A stretch of 64,000 nt of DNA from an uncultured Clostridia bacterium (GTDB lineage Bacteria; Bacillota; Clostridia; TANB77; CAG-508), in assembly GCA_934177725.1 (NCBI GenBank), contig CAKPPO010000005.1:11861-75860 (forward strand), given 5' to 3'. Positions 8,081 to 18,312 of the stretch are shown here, one piece after another. The notes beneath the pieces are model-generated. The model saw nothing but the letters and a program-made list of their open reading frames with translations, ran no database searches and was not told where the DNA came from. Within the stretch, counting starts at the first letter, position 1. Each line of letters opens with the position of its first letter. The position numbers were made by a program, and so were the translations under genes.

Positions 8081-9616
8081 TTCAGATAATGTCATTTCAA
8101 AATAAAACTCTACTCCATCTTCTTTATTTAATACTCCATAGTCATTTTCATAATTATTCATTATTGCTTTTACCAAAGATAAACCTATTCCTGTTCCTCC
8201 ATCTTCTCTATTTCTAGAAGCATCTACTTTGTAAAAACGTTTCCATATTCTGTCTAGTTCTATTTCATCTATATTGTCTCCAGTATTAAATACAGATATT
8301 CTTACTTTATCTTTTTTAATTTTATTAATTGTTATTCTTATTTCTTTTTGTCCATTTACTTCTTTAACATGTTTTATAGCATTTGTAAAGTAATTTGTTA
8401 CAACTTGCTCTATATAAAATTCGTCTGCCCAAACTAGTATTTCTTCTGTGTTTTCAAATTTTATTTGAGCACCTTTTTCTTTTATCATAACATCACATTT
8501 TCTTATTACTTCATTTACTAATTCTACAATATTAAATTGAACATTATTAAATTCACGTTTTCCATATTCTAGTTTCATTAGCTCTAGTAATTGTTTTACT
8601 AATGTATCCATTTTGTTGGATTCGTCTAAAATAACTTCTGCATAAAATTTTCTAGATTCTTCATCTGTATTTACATTCTCTACAAGTCCTTCTGCGTAAC
8701 CTTGTATTAAAGCAATTGGTGTTTTCAATTCATGAGATACATCTGATATGAATTGTTTTCTCATTTCATCTATTTTAGATTTTTCTTCTATATCTTTTTC
8801 TAATTCTATATTTGAGTCTCTTAACCTATTTATTGTAGCTTCTAATTTGTCTGACATAGTATTTATGCTTTTTCCCAAATTATTAATTTCATCATCAGTA
8901 TCATTTACTTTGTATTTTTTGCTAAAGTCTAACTTTGACATATTCTGTGCAATATCATTCAATTCTACTATAGGTTTAGTAAACTTTTTCGAAACAAATG
9001 ATGCCAAAATACTTGCAATTATAATTGTAAAGCCACCCATAAAGATTAGCAATCTATTAGATATTTGTACACTTTCTTGTATTGAAGCTACTTGGATACG
9101 TATATATACAATGTTTCCATTTTCAAGGGTTCCTGTTAAAAATATGTAATTCATACTATTTTTTTCGTTAATTATTCTTCTAATTATTATATTATTATTT
9201 TCATATATAACGTGATTGTCGAAGTTTTCAATTCTTTGTGCTATTAAATTCTTGTCATTATTGTCTATAATTACTTCATTTATCTTCTCTACCGTAGCTG
9301 TTAAGTTTTTACCAGAGCTATATATAATATTATTTCTTGCATCCATGATTAAAATATCAAAATTATTTTTTATAGATATTCTATTTAATTCATCTTCTAT
9401 ATTAGAATAATACCCTTTTTCATCTACTTGAGCATATATTTCATTGATTTTTTGATATGCTAATTTTACATTTTTAATTTTGGAATATAAGTAAAAACTT
9501 TCTAGTACTACATTGTTAATAATGATTAGAAATAATACAATTAATGCTACTATAATGCATAAAGAACTAAATAATCTAAAACGTACAGATTTTGTATTTT
9601 CTTTAATACCTTTCAT
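8066..9616 (-). CDS. Sensor histidine kinase
   Basis: A 516-residue membrane kinase. Membrane segments at about 18-36 and 187-208 enclose an extracytoplasmic sensor domain of about 150 residues that I do not recognise. A HAMP domain follows (about 209-262), then the dimerisation domain with the phosphorylated His295 in 'SDVSHELKTP', and the ATPase domain with N box 'NYFTNAIKHV' and G2 box 'DGGTGIGLSLVKAIM'. It phosphorylates the OmpR-type regulator encoded ten bases upstream. A terminator overlaps the stop codon. The stimulus is unknown. Confidence 0.93.
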   Translation of the reverse strand: MKGIKENTKSVRFRLFSSLCIIVALIVLFLIIINNVVLESFYLYSKIKNVKLAYQKINEIYAQVDEKGYYSNIEDELNRISIKNNFDILIMDARNNIIYSSGKNLTATVEKINEVIIDNNDKNLIAQRIENFDNHVIYENNNIIIRRIINEKNSMNYIFLTGTLENGNIVYIRIQVASIQESVQISNRLLIFMGGFTIIIASILASFVSKKFTKPIVELNDIAQNMSKLDFSKKYKVNDTDDEINNLGKSINTMSDKLEATINRLRDSNIELEKDIEEKSKIDEMRKQFISDVSHELKTPIALIQGYAEGLVENVNTDEESRKFYAEVILDESNKMDTLVKQLLELMKLEYGKREFNNVQFNIVELVNEVIRKCDVMIKEKGAQIKFENTEEILVWADEFYIEQVVTNYFTNAIKHVKEVNGQKEIRITINKIKKDKVRISVFNTGDNIDEIELDRIWKRFYKVDASRNREDGGTGIGLSLVKAIMNNYENDYGVLNKEDGVEFYFEMTLSEDAKK

Positions 9617-9626
9617 TTATTTGCTC

Positions 9627-10304
9627 CTATTTTACTTCAAATTTATATCCTACTCCACGAATAGTTTCTATATATTTTCCTTTTTTACCTAATTTATGTC
9701 TTACTTTTTTTATATGACTATCTATTGTTCTTGTATCTCCATAATAGTCGTAGTTCCATACGTTGTTTAAAATTTTATCTCTAGACAATGCTATTCCATT
9801 GTTATCTACTAAATATTTAAGCAATTCATATTCTCTTAAGCTTAATTCTATTTGTTTTCCATCGACTTTTACTGTTCTTCCATCACTATCTATTACAATT
9901 CCACCATAATCTTTTGTTTCATTTTTCTTTTCAGTTGTTCTATTTAAAATAGCTTCTACTCTTGCTACTAATATTTTGGGACTAAATGGTTTAGAAATAT
10001 ATTCGTCTACCCCAAGCTCAAATCCAAATAATTCATCTTGTTCTTCTCCTCTTGCCGTTAACATTATAATTGGAACATTAGATTTTTGACGGATTTGCCT
10101 TAAAACTGACCAGCCATCTAGCTTTGGCATCATAACATCTAACAATATTATATTAATTTTATTTTGGTTTTCTTCAAATACTTTTAATGCTTCTTCACCA
10201 TCACTGGCTTCCAATACTTTATATTGCTTTTGCATTAAAAAGTCTTTTACTAATTTACGCATTCTTGATTCATCATCTACTACTAAAACTGTAATATCGC
10301 TCAT
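9627..10304 (-). CDS. OmpR/PhoB-family response regulator
   Basis: A 225-residue two-domain regulator. The receiver domain (1-120) shows the acidic pair 'VVDDESRMRK', the phosphorylated Asp56 in 'ILLDVMMPKLDG' and Lys in 'YISKPFSP'. The winged-helix DNA-binding domain (about 130-225) contains 'LSLREYELLKYLV', 'VWNYDYYGDTRTIDSHIKKV' and 'TIRGVGYKFE'. It is the first gene of a pair with the histidine kinase ten bases downstream and has a GGAGG site nine bases before the ATG. Targets cannot be told from this window. Confidence 0.95.
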   Translation of the reverse strand: MSDITVLVVDDESRMRKLVKDFLMQKQYKVLEASDGEEALKVFEENQNKINIILLDVMMPKLDGWSVLRQIRQKSNVPIIMLTARGEEQDELFGFELGVDEYISKPFSPKILVARVEAILNRTTEKKNETKDYGGIVIDSDGRTVKVDGKQIELSLREYELLKYLVDNNGIALSRDKILNNVWNYDYYGDTRTIDSHIKKVRHKLGKKGKYIETIRGVGYKFEVK

Positions 10305-10337
10305 ATTTTCCTCCTATTACTTAAACATTTGAAAAGA

Positions 10338-10363
10338 AGAGCAATTTTATATTTTATTGCTCT
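10338..10363 (-). terminator. Terminator after metG and the 55-residue gene
   Basis: AGAGCAAT pairs with ATTGCTCT, followed on the minus strand by TCTTTTC. Confidence 0.65.
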
Positions 10364-10398
10364 ACTTTCTTTTGTTTTATTTTACTAATAAATTATGT

Positions 10399-10566
10399 CT
10401 AATTTGTGAATCTTTTGTTATTTTTTATCCAATCATCTGGTTTTATAGTATTTTCTTGTATTGAATATGCATTACTTCCTTGTGCTTGTACTTGCTCTCT
10501 AAAACTTTCTTCTTTCATATATGGATTTCCTAATCTTATACAATATTGTCTATGTTTTTCGTCCAT
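10399..10566 (-). CDS. Small hypothetical protein downstream of metG
   Basis: A 55-residue protein starting MDEKHRQYCIRLGNPY and ending 'WIKNNKRFTN'. It starts 20 bases after the metG stop with an AGAGGTG site and is followed by a terminator, so it is probably cotranscribed with metG. It is polar, has one Cys and no membrane segment. I do not recognise the family. The good ribosome binding site, codon use like its neighbours and operon position support it as a real gene. Confidence 0.65.
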   Translation of the reverse strand: MDEKHRQYCIRLGNPYMKEESFREQVQAQGSNAYSIQENTIKPDDWIKNNKRFTN

Positions 10567-10585
10567 TTAAAGCACCTCTCTTACT

Positions 10586-12187
<1,602 letters not shown>

Positions 12188-12269
12188 TTACATTTTTAAC
12201 TTTTTCTATAATATCTGCATTTTATCATAGTTTTATTGTAAATACAATATTTAAAAGAAAAAAAGAGCT

Positions 12270-12352
12270 TAGGAGCATGTAGGTTTGTCAAACATATGTC
12301 TCACTTTATTGATATGACTATGTTTGGTAAACCAATTTATGATTTCTGTACT
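12270..12352. repeat. Imperfect inverted repeat beside the IS remnant
   Basis: GGTTTGTCAAACATATG and CATATCAATA...CATAGTCATATC-type sequence form an imperfect palindrome: GTTTGtCAAACATA faces TATGTTTGGtAAACC. It lies just outside the transposase stop and may be the surviving end of the insertion element. The other end was not found. Confidence 0.35.
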
Positions 12353-13255
12353 TTAACTATTTATATATTCTAAATATTTTTCCTTTAGACTTAGCCATTT
12401 TAATGGTCTCATAGGAAAATTATTATATTCTTTTATCCAATATCTAGCTCTATTTACTAAATCCTCAAAACTACAAAATACTTTATTATAATAAAACATT
12501 TCTTGATCTTTTCTATGACTTCTTTCTGCTTTTCCATTATGTCTTGGTGTATATGGTTTTATTAATTTATGCTTTATTCCCAACTTTTCTAATGTTTGCT
12601 CAAATTTTGTCTTTCTATCTCTTATACTTGTGTTATAACTTAATCTGTTCGTAAATTCAAACCCATTATCTGTTTGTATTTCTTCTATTTTTAACGGAAA
12701 TCTCTTTACTATTATCTTTGCAAATTCACTTGATTCATATGTACTATGTTCTTTTGCAAACCACAATATTCTTAGTCTTGTATATTCATCTATTGCTGTA
12801 TATTGGAAGTATCTTTCGCCTTTTTCCTTTAATTCCTTTGTTAAACTTTTCATTGGTACATATTTAACATCTACTTGTACTCTTTGACCTGGATAAGTCA
12901 TCTGTTGATATGCTTTTGGCTCATATGTTTTCTTCTTGCTTGGAGCTTTATTATATATTTTTAGTTTTATCATCATTCTATATAAACTAGTTACACTTCT
13001 TTTATATCCTGTTCTTCTCAATTTTACCCATAAAACAACTAATCCTGTATCCTTATTTTTATATTTATAATTCTTTATTAATTTTATTTCTTCATTTGTA
13101 TGTGCATTAGGACTTCTATGTGGTCTTCTAGATCTATTGGCTAATAATTCTAATGTTCCATCATATCTTTCTCTCCATTTATATATCGTTTTTCTGTGTA
13201 AGTTATATTGTATTGCTGCGTCTGTTACTCCATTTTTTAAAGAATATTTTACAAT
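12353..13255 (-). pseudogene. IS481-like transposase, truncated at its 5' end
   Basis: The open frame continues without a stop from 13255 down to 12353 (about 300 codons), although the first internal ATG is only at 13021. The upstream part encodes a helix-turn-helix ('VTDAAIQYNLHRKTIYKWRERYDG', shown here only in part as key residues). The integrase core carries the DDE triad: 'VQVDVKYV', 'IQTDNGFEF' and 'NGKAERSHRKDQE'. The frame is closed by a TAG immediately before residue 'IVKYSLKNG' and no start codon is available, so the N-terminal 10-20 residues and that end of the element are gone. It is best read as a dead IS copy that interrupted the gene now left at 13260-13709. Confidence 0.75.
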
Positions 13256-13259
13256 CTAG

Positions 13260-13709
13260 TATAGATGAACAAAAAGCACAGATAATAGAAAAAAACAGGA
13301 AGATATCTATGATAAAGCAAAAGAAGATGCAAAATCTTTTTTAACAGATAAAATTAATAGTTCTGAAATTGATAAATATGTATCTCAAAGTGTTGTAAAG
13401 GCATACATAGATATTGTTCAAGATGAAGAATTAACCGAATTATATAATGAATGGAATGAAAAAAATGAAATAAAAAAGAATGCGGAAAGTGCTAAAAGAA
13501 AGAAAAAAAAAGAAAAGGAAAGAAAAAAACAACAAGGGGTTAGAATTGGTATTTCAAAACAAGATGTATTAGATTCAAATTGTGGAGAACCTATTAAAAT
13601 AAATAAATCTACATATTCTTGGGGAACAACAGAACAATGGGTTTATCCAAATTACAACTATTTATATTTTGAAAACGGAAAATTAACTTCGATTCAAACA
13701 AATGAATAG
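13260..13709 (+). pseudogene. 3' remnant of a gene cut by the IS element
   Basis: The plus strand next to the IS encodes the C-terminal part of an unknown protein: a charged coiled-coil stretch ('DAKSFLTDKINSSEID', a Lys-rich run) and then 'GVRIGISKQDVLDSNCGEP', 'TYSWGTTEQWVYP', 'YLYFENGKLTSIQ'. This last part is a small domain I have seen at the end of many Firmicutes and phage hypothetical proteins. The frame shifts at a run of seven A residues near 13293-13299 (DEQKAQIIEK upstream in another frame), and no start codon or ribosome binding site is present. It is a decayed fragment. Confidence 0.55.
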
Positions 13710-13786
13710 CAAGCATAATTTGTAATAATGAAGCAATTAGAATGAGTATAATAATCTCCTTCTTTATGATAAGTTATCTCTCTCAT
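13694..13786 (-). pseudogene. TnpV-like fragment
   Basis: An AGGAGG site precedes a 30-codon frame starting MREITYHKEGDYY. This beginning resembles transposon-encoded TnpV proteins, but similarity ends after about 13 residues and the frame stops at a TGA. It overlaps the remnant gene on the other strand. Most likely a remnant of another mobile element. Confidence 0.35.
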
Positions 13787-13871
13787 AACTAAAAACCTCC
13801 TAAAATTTATTTTCGCTACAAAATGAACAAAAATTTTATATCATATCAAGCTATCAAAACACCAATAAAAT

Positions 13872-13920
13872 AAGGAAGAACCAAATAAAAACAATTTTGT
13901 CCTTATTTAAGTTCTCCCTT
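13872..13920 (-). terminator. Terminator of the OLE RNA/oapA transcript
   Basis: AAGGGAGAAC pairs with GTTCTTCCTT, with an inner stem, directly after the oapA stop; the tail is ATTTTATT. Confidence 0.7.
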
Positions 13921-14475
13921 CTATGCTCTTTCTTTAAAATTAAACTTTCCAAGTACTAATCCCACCATATGTACAATTTTCGTTGAATTTCTTTTTGCTA
14001 TACCTTTTCCTAATGCTTTACCACCTACTGTAAGTGATGCAACTATTGCACTGATGATAAATTGTAAATCAAAGTTTAAATTATATTTTTCTGTTATTTT
14101 TATTGTAATAAGTGCTGCTATAGAACCACTTATTACACCACATATATCTCCTATTACATCTGCACATATATTTGATACTTTTGATGAATTGCGTATAAGT
14201 TTTATTGATGTTTTTGCACCTTTTAATTTTTTACTCGCTTTTGCATGCAATTCTTCTTCCTTTGCAACTGTAACTGCTACACCTATTATATCAAATATTA
14301 TTCCTATAAATATTGTTAAAATTAATATTAACAATGCTGGAAACAACTCTAAACTAGAAATTGCATTTGTACAAATGTATGAAAAAACTATAGATAAAAT
14401 AAAAGTGGCTATAAACACTGTTATAAACCATTTCAGTTCCGAGTTATCTTTTTTATTTTTTTCTTTATTTGCCAT
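13921..14475 (-). CDS. oapA: OLE-associated membrane protein OapA
   Basis: A 184-residue protein with four predicted membrane segments (about 16-37, 44-70, 104-127 and 136-157) and a cytoplasmic loop rich in Lys and Ala ('HAKASKKLKGAKTSIKLIRN'). Length, topology and this loop fit OapA, the membrane protein that binds the large noncoding OLE RNA. The key support is context: immediately upstream lies about 670 bases of noncoding, hairpin-rich sequence with its own strong promoter, the known ole-oapA arrangement. In other bacteria OLE and its partner proteins help cells survive cold, alcohols and metal or energy stress. I did not align it to a reference. Confidence 0.7.
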   Translation of the reverse strand: MANKEKNKKDNSELKWFITVFIATFILSIVFSYICTNAISSLELFPALLILILTIFIGIIFDIIGVAVTVAKEEELHAKASKKLKGAKTSIKLIRNSSKVSNICADVIGDICGVISGSIAALITIKITEKYNLNFDLQFIISAIVASLTVGGKALGKGIAKRNSTKIVHMVGLVLGKFNFKERA

Positions 14476-14479
14476 TATT

Positions 14480-15152
14480 TTTTATGCTCCCATTTTTCAT
14501 ATAAATTTTTTAGATGGTAAAAACCTAAGTAAATTTTACGGTTTAGGTCTAGAAGAATTTCTCTATTTTCTACTAAACATTACTGTTTAGCCGTTTCCGT
14601 TTAAAGAAAATATCTTACCACTATTTATAATTTGTTAAAATAATTATAAATAATAGTTAGAAACCAGATCGCCACTTAAAATCCGTACCTTAATCCCTAG
14701 ATTTTCTTGCTTATAGATTAAAGCAAACATTCTAGAAGTTTTCCTTTAAATACTGCTACCTATCATTAGTCTCTTTTGCAAAAATAATTTCATAACTCTA
14801 AATACATATTTGTATAGTTCAATTAAAAATTGGCCTAATTATTAATTGAATTTTCAGTTAATCCCGATACCTTCACTCAAAACAGGCTACGCTATGTATT
14901 TTGTGTCTTGGCACTCAACATAGGTTATACTTAAATTGCTTTCTAAAAGTCATATTTAGAATTTTTATTAAGCCTCCGCGAAAATAGGGAATCCTATATA
15001 TGCCATTATATATTACCCTAAATTCTTTACTCCCTATCTACACACAAAACTGGCATTTCGCGCATAAATAAGAAACTTCAACGATGTGCCCTTTAGTGGA
15101 TTTTTAGCCCCACCCTCATGATAGACAGTATGACTAGAATAATGCACCATCG
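14480..15152 (-). ncRNA. ole: OLE RNA (ornate large extremophilic RNA), predicted
   Basis: A transcript predicted to start near 15152 runs through more than 600 bases with no gene on its strand and then into oapA. Hairpins are visible at 14985-15020 (TAGGGTAATATATAAT facing ATATATAGGATTCCCTA), 14819-14850 (TCAATTAAT facing TTTAATTGA) and 14621-14656 (CTATTATTTATAATT facing AATTATAAATAG). The 5' part has G-rich and GC-richer pieces (GAGGGTGGGGC, CGCGGAGGC) unlike surrounding spacers. Size, position upstream of oapA and structure match OLE RNA. The 3' boundary is not certain. A covariance search with the Rfam OLE model would decide. Confidence 0.7.
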
Positions 15153-15158
15153 ATTAGT

Positions 15159-15186
15159 ATTATAACATATTTTGGAAATTTTGCAA
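15159..15186 (-). promoter_or_regulatory. Promoter of the OLE RNA/oapA transcript
   Basis: Minus-strand TTGCAA (15186-15181), 16-base spacer, TATAAT (15164-15159). Confidence 0.75.
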
Positions 15187-15425
15187 AGTTCAATTTAGCT
15201 CATTTTAGGTGTTTTTTACCTCTATTAGCATAATTTTTCCTAATTTTATTATTTTTCTAATTTTCTAATAATAAATAACGTTTTTTCTCTTTTTTATAAT
15301 TCTTTATATTTTATTTCTTTTTGATAAGAAGAAAACATATGATTTTATTTATATTTTTTAATTATATAAAAATATAATGTAAATAGTTTCATTCTCTATT
15401 TATTCATATTTTTTTCGTAAAATAC

Positions 15426-15454
15426 TTGATTTTATTTCCATTGTGTGTTAATAT
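15426..15454 (+). promoter_or_regulatory. Promoter of rpmB
   Basis: TTGATT, 17-base spacer, TAATAT. It lies about 35 bases before the ribosome binding site. The stretch 15187-15425 before it is AT-rich spacer with nothing else I can identify. Confidence 0.6.
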
Positions 15455-15497
15455 TGTAAATAGTCAATTTTATTAAAACTAATAGGAGGTGCTAAAA

Positions 15498-15695
15498 ATG
15501 GCAAAATGTGAAATTTGCGAAAAAACACTATCTCATGGAAATAAAATTAGTATTGCACGTTCACACGTTAGTAGAAGAGCAACTAGAACATTTAAACCAA
15601 ACGTAAGAAGCGTTAAAGCAGTTGTAGACGGACAAGTAAAGAAAATGTCTGTATGTTCAAAATGTTTACGTTCTGGAAAAGTAAAAAGAGCTTAA
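15498..15695 (+). CDS. rpmB: 50S ribosomal protein L28
   Basis: A 65-residue basic protein when started at the ATG at 15498 behind AGGAGGTGC (an ATG is also the third codon group of a slightly longer frame from 15489). It shows the bL28 pattern 'CEICEKTLSHGNKIS', 'RTFKPNVRSVK' and two CxxC pairs ('CEIC', 'CSKC'), the zinc-binding version. It is a single-gene unit flanked by its own promoter and a terminator at 15711-15734. Confidence 0.95.
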   Translation: MAKCEICEKTLSHGNKISIARSHVSRRATRTFKPNVRSVKAVVDGQVKKMSVCSKCLRSGKVKRA

Positions 15696-15710
15696 TTAGT
15701 GAAATATATT

Positions 15711-15734
15711 AAAGTAGGATGCATACTACTTTTT
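15711..15734 (+). terminator. Terminator of rpmB
   Basis: AAAGTAG pairs with CTACTTT, followed by T residues. Confidence 0.7.
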
Positions 15735-15766
15735 AATACTAAAATTTCTTAAGAAATAGTAGAAAT

Positions 15767-15822
15767 AAAATAGGTCAAATGAGAAGAATTTTTTATTCTT
15801 TTGATTTGACCTATTTTATTTT
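15767..15822. terminator. Bidirectional hairpin terminator
   Basis: AAAATAGGTCAAAT...AGAAGAAT pairs with its complement ending ATTTGACCTATTTT; A- and T-runs on both sides suit both rpmB and the convergent spoVM gene. Confidence 0.75.
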
Positions 15823-15866
15823 CCATATAAGTTTTTAAATATCTAATATTTCTTCTTATGTATGTT

Positions 15867-15941
15867 TTAGTCTTTTATCCCAAATATTAATTTTACAAAT
15901 CCTCTTAAAAATTTTGGAACCTTTTTCACAACTATTGTCAT
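15867..15941 (-). CDS. spoVM: Stage V sporulation protein SpoVM
   Basis: A 24-residue amphipathic peptide, MTIVVKKVPKFLRGFVKL then 'IFGIKD'. It matches SpoVM in size and in the 'KxPKFL.G..R..' core that forms the curvature-sensing helix. SpoVM marks the convex forespore membrane and anchors SpoIVA to start coat and cortex assembly. A clear AAAGGAGA site precedes the ATG. It follows a 49-residue membrane protein gene by 24 bases, so the two are probably cotranscribed. Too short for most gene finders. Confidence 0.8.
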   Translation of the reverse strand: MTIVVKKVPKFLRGFVKLIFGIKD

Positions 15942-15965
15942 ACTATTCACTCTCCTTTATTTTAT

Positions 15966-16115
15966 TTAGCAAAACAGCCACATTAATCCTATAATTAGAA
16001 TTGCAGCTCCTATTAAAAATAACCAGCCTGTAATTGGAAGTAATAATACTAACAATACTCCAAGACCTATTCCTATTAAGCATACACCTATAGTCTTTTT
16101 AAGTGCACAAAACAT
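15966..16115 (-). CDS. Small two-segment membrane protein upstream of spoVM
   Basis: A 49-residue protein, starting MFCALKKTIGVCLIGIGLG, that is almost entirely hydrophobic with a Gly/Pro turn ('LLPITGW') between two membrane helices and a final 'WLFC'. AAAGGAGGT lies nine bases before the ATG. It is directly upstream of spoVM on the same strand, which suggests expression during sporulation. Similar tiny proteins with three cysteines occur in gut clostridia, but I know no function. Confidence 0.65.
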   Translation of the reverse strand: MFCALKKTIGVCLIGIGLGVLLVLLLPITGWLFLIGAAILIIGLMWLFC

Positions 16116-16248
16116 AATATATTACCTCCTTTAATTATATTATATTTATTTCAATTTATTTTGTTACCTTTTTTATGTAATATTATCTCTATTGAAAATT
16201 TGCTTTCTTTATGTTTAAATATTTATAAAAGAAAGGAATGAATTATTT

Positions 16249-16884
16249 ATGAACCAAAAGCAATCTATAGAAATTTTAGAAACTTTAAAAAAGACTTATC
16301 CTGACGCAAAATGTAGCTTAGATTTTACTACTCCTTTTGAATTATTAGTTGCGGTTATTTTATCTGCACAATGCACTGATGAAAGAGTTAATAAAACTAC
16401 TCCTTCTATTTTTAAAAAGTATAAAACTCCTGAAAACTTTGCTAATATAGATTTAGAATTATTAGAACAATTAGTTCATCCTTGTGGTTTTTATAAAAAT
16501 AAAGCAAAAAGTATAAAAGCTACTGCAAAGATTCTTGTTAATAAATATAATTCTAAAGTTCCTTCATCTATGGAAGATTTGCTTTTACTTCCTGGAGTTG
16601 GTAGAAAGACTGCAAATGTTGTAATGTTAGAGGCTTTTAATAATCCTCAAGGTGTGGCAGTAGATACTCATTGCAAACGAATTGCAAATAGAGTTGGATT
16701 TTCAAAAGAATCTACTCCCGAAAAAATTGAACAAGACCTTTTAAAAATCTTCCCAAAGCAGTATTATTATGATTTAAATCATATTTTTATGTGGCATGGA
16801 CGTAATATTTGTACTTCTCAGAAACCTAAATGTGGTATTTGCCCTATTGCTTCTAAATGTTCTTATTTTAAAAGTCAAATTTAA
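16249..16884 (+). CDS. nth: Endonuclease III
   Basis: A 211-residue base-excision repair glycosylase/AP lyase for oxidised pyrimidines. The helix-hairpin-helix with catalytic Lys is 'LLPGVGRKTANVV', the catalytic Asp is in 'AVDTHCKRI', and the C-terminal 4Fe-4S cluster has the C-x6-C-x2-C-x5-C spacing ('CTSQKPKCGICPIASKC'). It stands alone, with AAAGGAATG before the ATG. Confidence 0.96.
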   Translation: MNQKQSIEILETLKKTYPDAKCSLDFTTPFELLVAVILSAQCTDERVNKTTPSIFKKYKTPENFANIDLELLEQLVHPCGFYKNKAKSIKATAKILVNKYNSKVPSSMEDLLLLPGVGRKTANVVMLEAFNNPQGVAVDTHCKRIANRVGFSKESTPEKIEQDLLKIFPKQYYYDLNHIFMWHGRNICTSQKPKCGICPIASKCSYFKSQI

Positions 16885-17021
16885 TATTTTATTTTATAAA
16901 GAGTAGTATTAAATATTGCAAACTATAGAGACAAAATATGCAATATTATTACTACTTTTTCTTGACAAAATCCACTTAAAGATATATATTTACTTTATAT
17001 TATTTGAAAGGAGAAATTTAA

Positions 17022-18272
17022 ATGTTAAAAAAGAAATCAAAAATTTTATTTGTTGCATTATTCGTCATCTTACTATTATCTTCTGTATGTTTTGCAACTG
17101 AAGATGTTGCCTCAGCAGAAAATACTGCAGTAGTTACTTCTGAAACTAACAATGATCAAGCAGTTGACACAACTACTTCTACTGCAAATTGGGTTAATAC
17201 TGATTTATATCTTTCTGAAAACAAAGTAACTATTGACACTGTAGTAGATGGAAATGCTTTTGTAGCTGCAAAAGAGGTTACTGTTACTGGTGAAATTGGT
17301 GGAGACCTTTTTGTTGTAGCAGATAAATTAAATATTGAAGGTGGATACGTATACAGTAGCATTTTTGCATGTGTAAATGAAATTACAATCAATGGTGTTG
17401 TATATGATGTATACGCTATTTGCAATAATTTCAATTTAGAAAGTAACGGTTTTGTTTACAGAGATTTAAAAGTAACTGGAGCTAATATTAATTTAAATGG
17501 AAAAATTAGAAGAGATGCATACATATCTGCAAGCTCATTAAATCTAAATGAACAATCTGGAACTATTATTTACGGAAATCTAAAATATTCTACTCCATCT
17601 GAAGTTACTATTCCAGAAGGAGCTGTTTCAGGAGATGTTAAATATAGTGCAAAATCTGTAGATACTGAAAAAGAAACTAATGTTGCTACTATTATTTTAG
17701 GTTATGTATTTGAATTATTAAAATCTCTATTTGCAACATTTATTTTAGCTTTAATTTTACTATGGTTAACACCTAAATTTGTTAACAGGGTTGGAAACAT
17801 GAGTACAGGAAAATCTTTTGCTTGCTTAGGTATAGGAATAGTTTCTCCTATTGCTTTAATGATTGTTTGTTTCCTATTAGCAATTAGTGTTATTGGAGTT
17901 AAATTATTACTTCCTACAATATTAATATTTGCAGGTTTATCATTTATAGCATACTCTATAGTAAGTATATTCTTTGGTAAATTATTTACAAAATTATTAA
18001 AAATGGATAGCAAAGTTAAATTTATATTATTTACATTATTATCTAATTTAGTATTATGGGCATTAACAAAAATACCAGTAGTTGGTGGTTATATTCAAAT
18101 ATTAATTTGGCTATTTGGTATGGGAATCATTTTAGTAAATATTGTTTGCAAAAAAGAAATAGTTGTTGAAGAAGCTGAAGTAAAAAAAGTTGAAGCTAAA
18201 GTTGAAAAAGAACCAAAAACTACTAAAGCAAAAACAGAAAAAACAACAAAAACTAAAAAGGAAGATAAATAA
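17022..18272 (+). CDS. Secreted bactofilin-like polymer-forming domain fused to membrane segments
   Basis: A 416-residue protein. A signal peptide (1-26, ending 'SSVCFA') is followed by an acidic linker, then a beta-helical, polymer-forming (bactofilin-like) region at about 55-215 with repeated 'GDLFVVADKLNIEG', 'INGVVYDVYAIC', 'LNGKIRRDAYISA' turns. At least four hydrophobic segments lie between about 225 and 380, and the tail is a Lys/Glu-rich repeat ('KVEKEPKTTKAKTEKTTK'). It presents a beta-helix outside the membrane, possibly as a scaffold. GAAAGGAG precedes the ATG. No operon partner is visible. Confidence 0.75.
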   Translation: MLKKKSKILFVALFVILLLSSVCFATEDVASAENTAVVTSETNNDQAVDTTTSTANWVNTDLYLSENKVTIDTVVDGNAFVAAKEVTVTGEIGGDLFVVADKLNIEGGYVYSSIFACVNEITINGVVYDVYAICNNFNLESNGFVYRDLKVTGANINLNGKIRRDAYISASSLNLNEQSGTIIYGNLKYSTPSEVTIPEGAVSGDVKYSAKSVDTEKETNVATIILGYVFELLKSLFATFILALILLWLTPKFVNRVGNMSTGKSFACLGIGIVSPIALMIVCFLLAISVIGVKLLLPTILIFAGLSFIAYSIVSIFFGKLFTKLLKMDSKVKFILFTLLSNLVLWALTKIPVVGGYIQILIWLFGMGIILVNIVCKKEIVVEEAEVKKVEAKVEKEPKTTKAKTEKTTKTKKEDK

Positions 18273-18312
18273 TTAATATAAAAAAATAAAATGAGAAATT
18301 CAATTTCTCATT

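Noticed and set aside
14054..14590. A 178-codon open frame antisense to oapA
   Set aside because: It mirrors the membrane protein coding sequence, has no ribosome binding site and resembles nothing; the minus-strand frame has a start signal, terminator and sensible topology.
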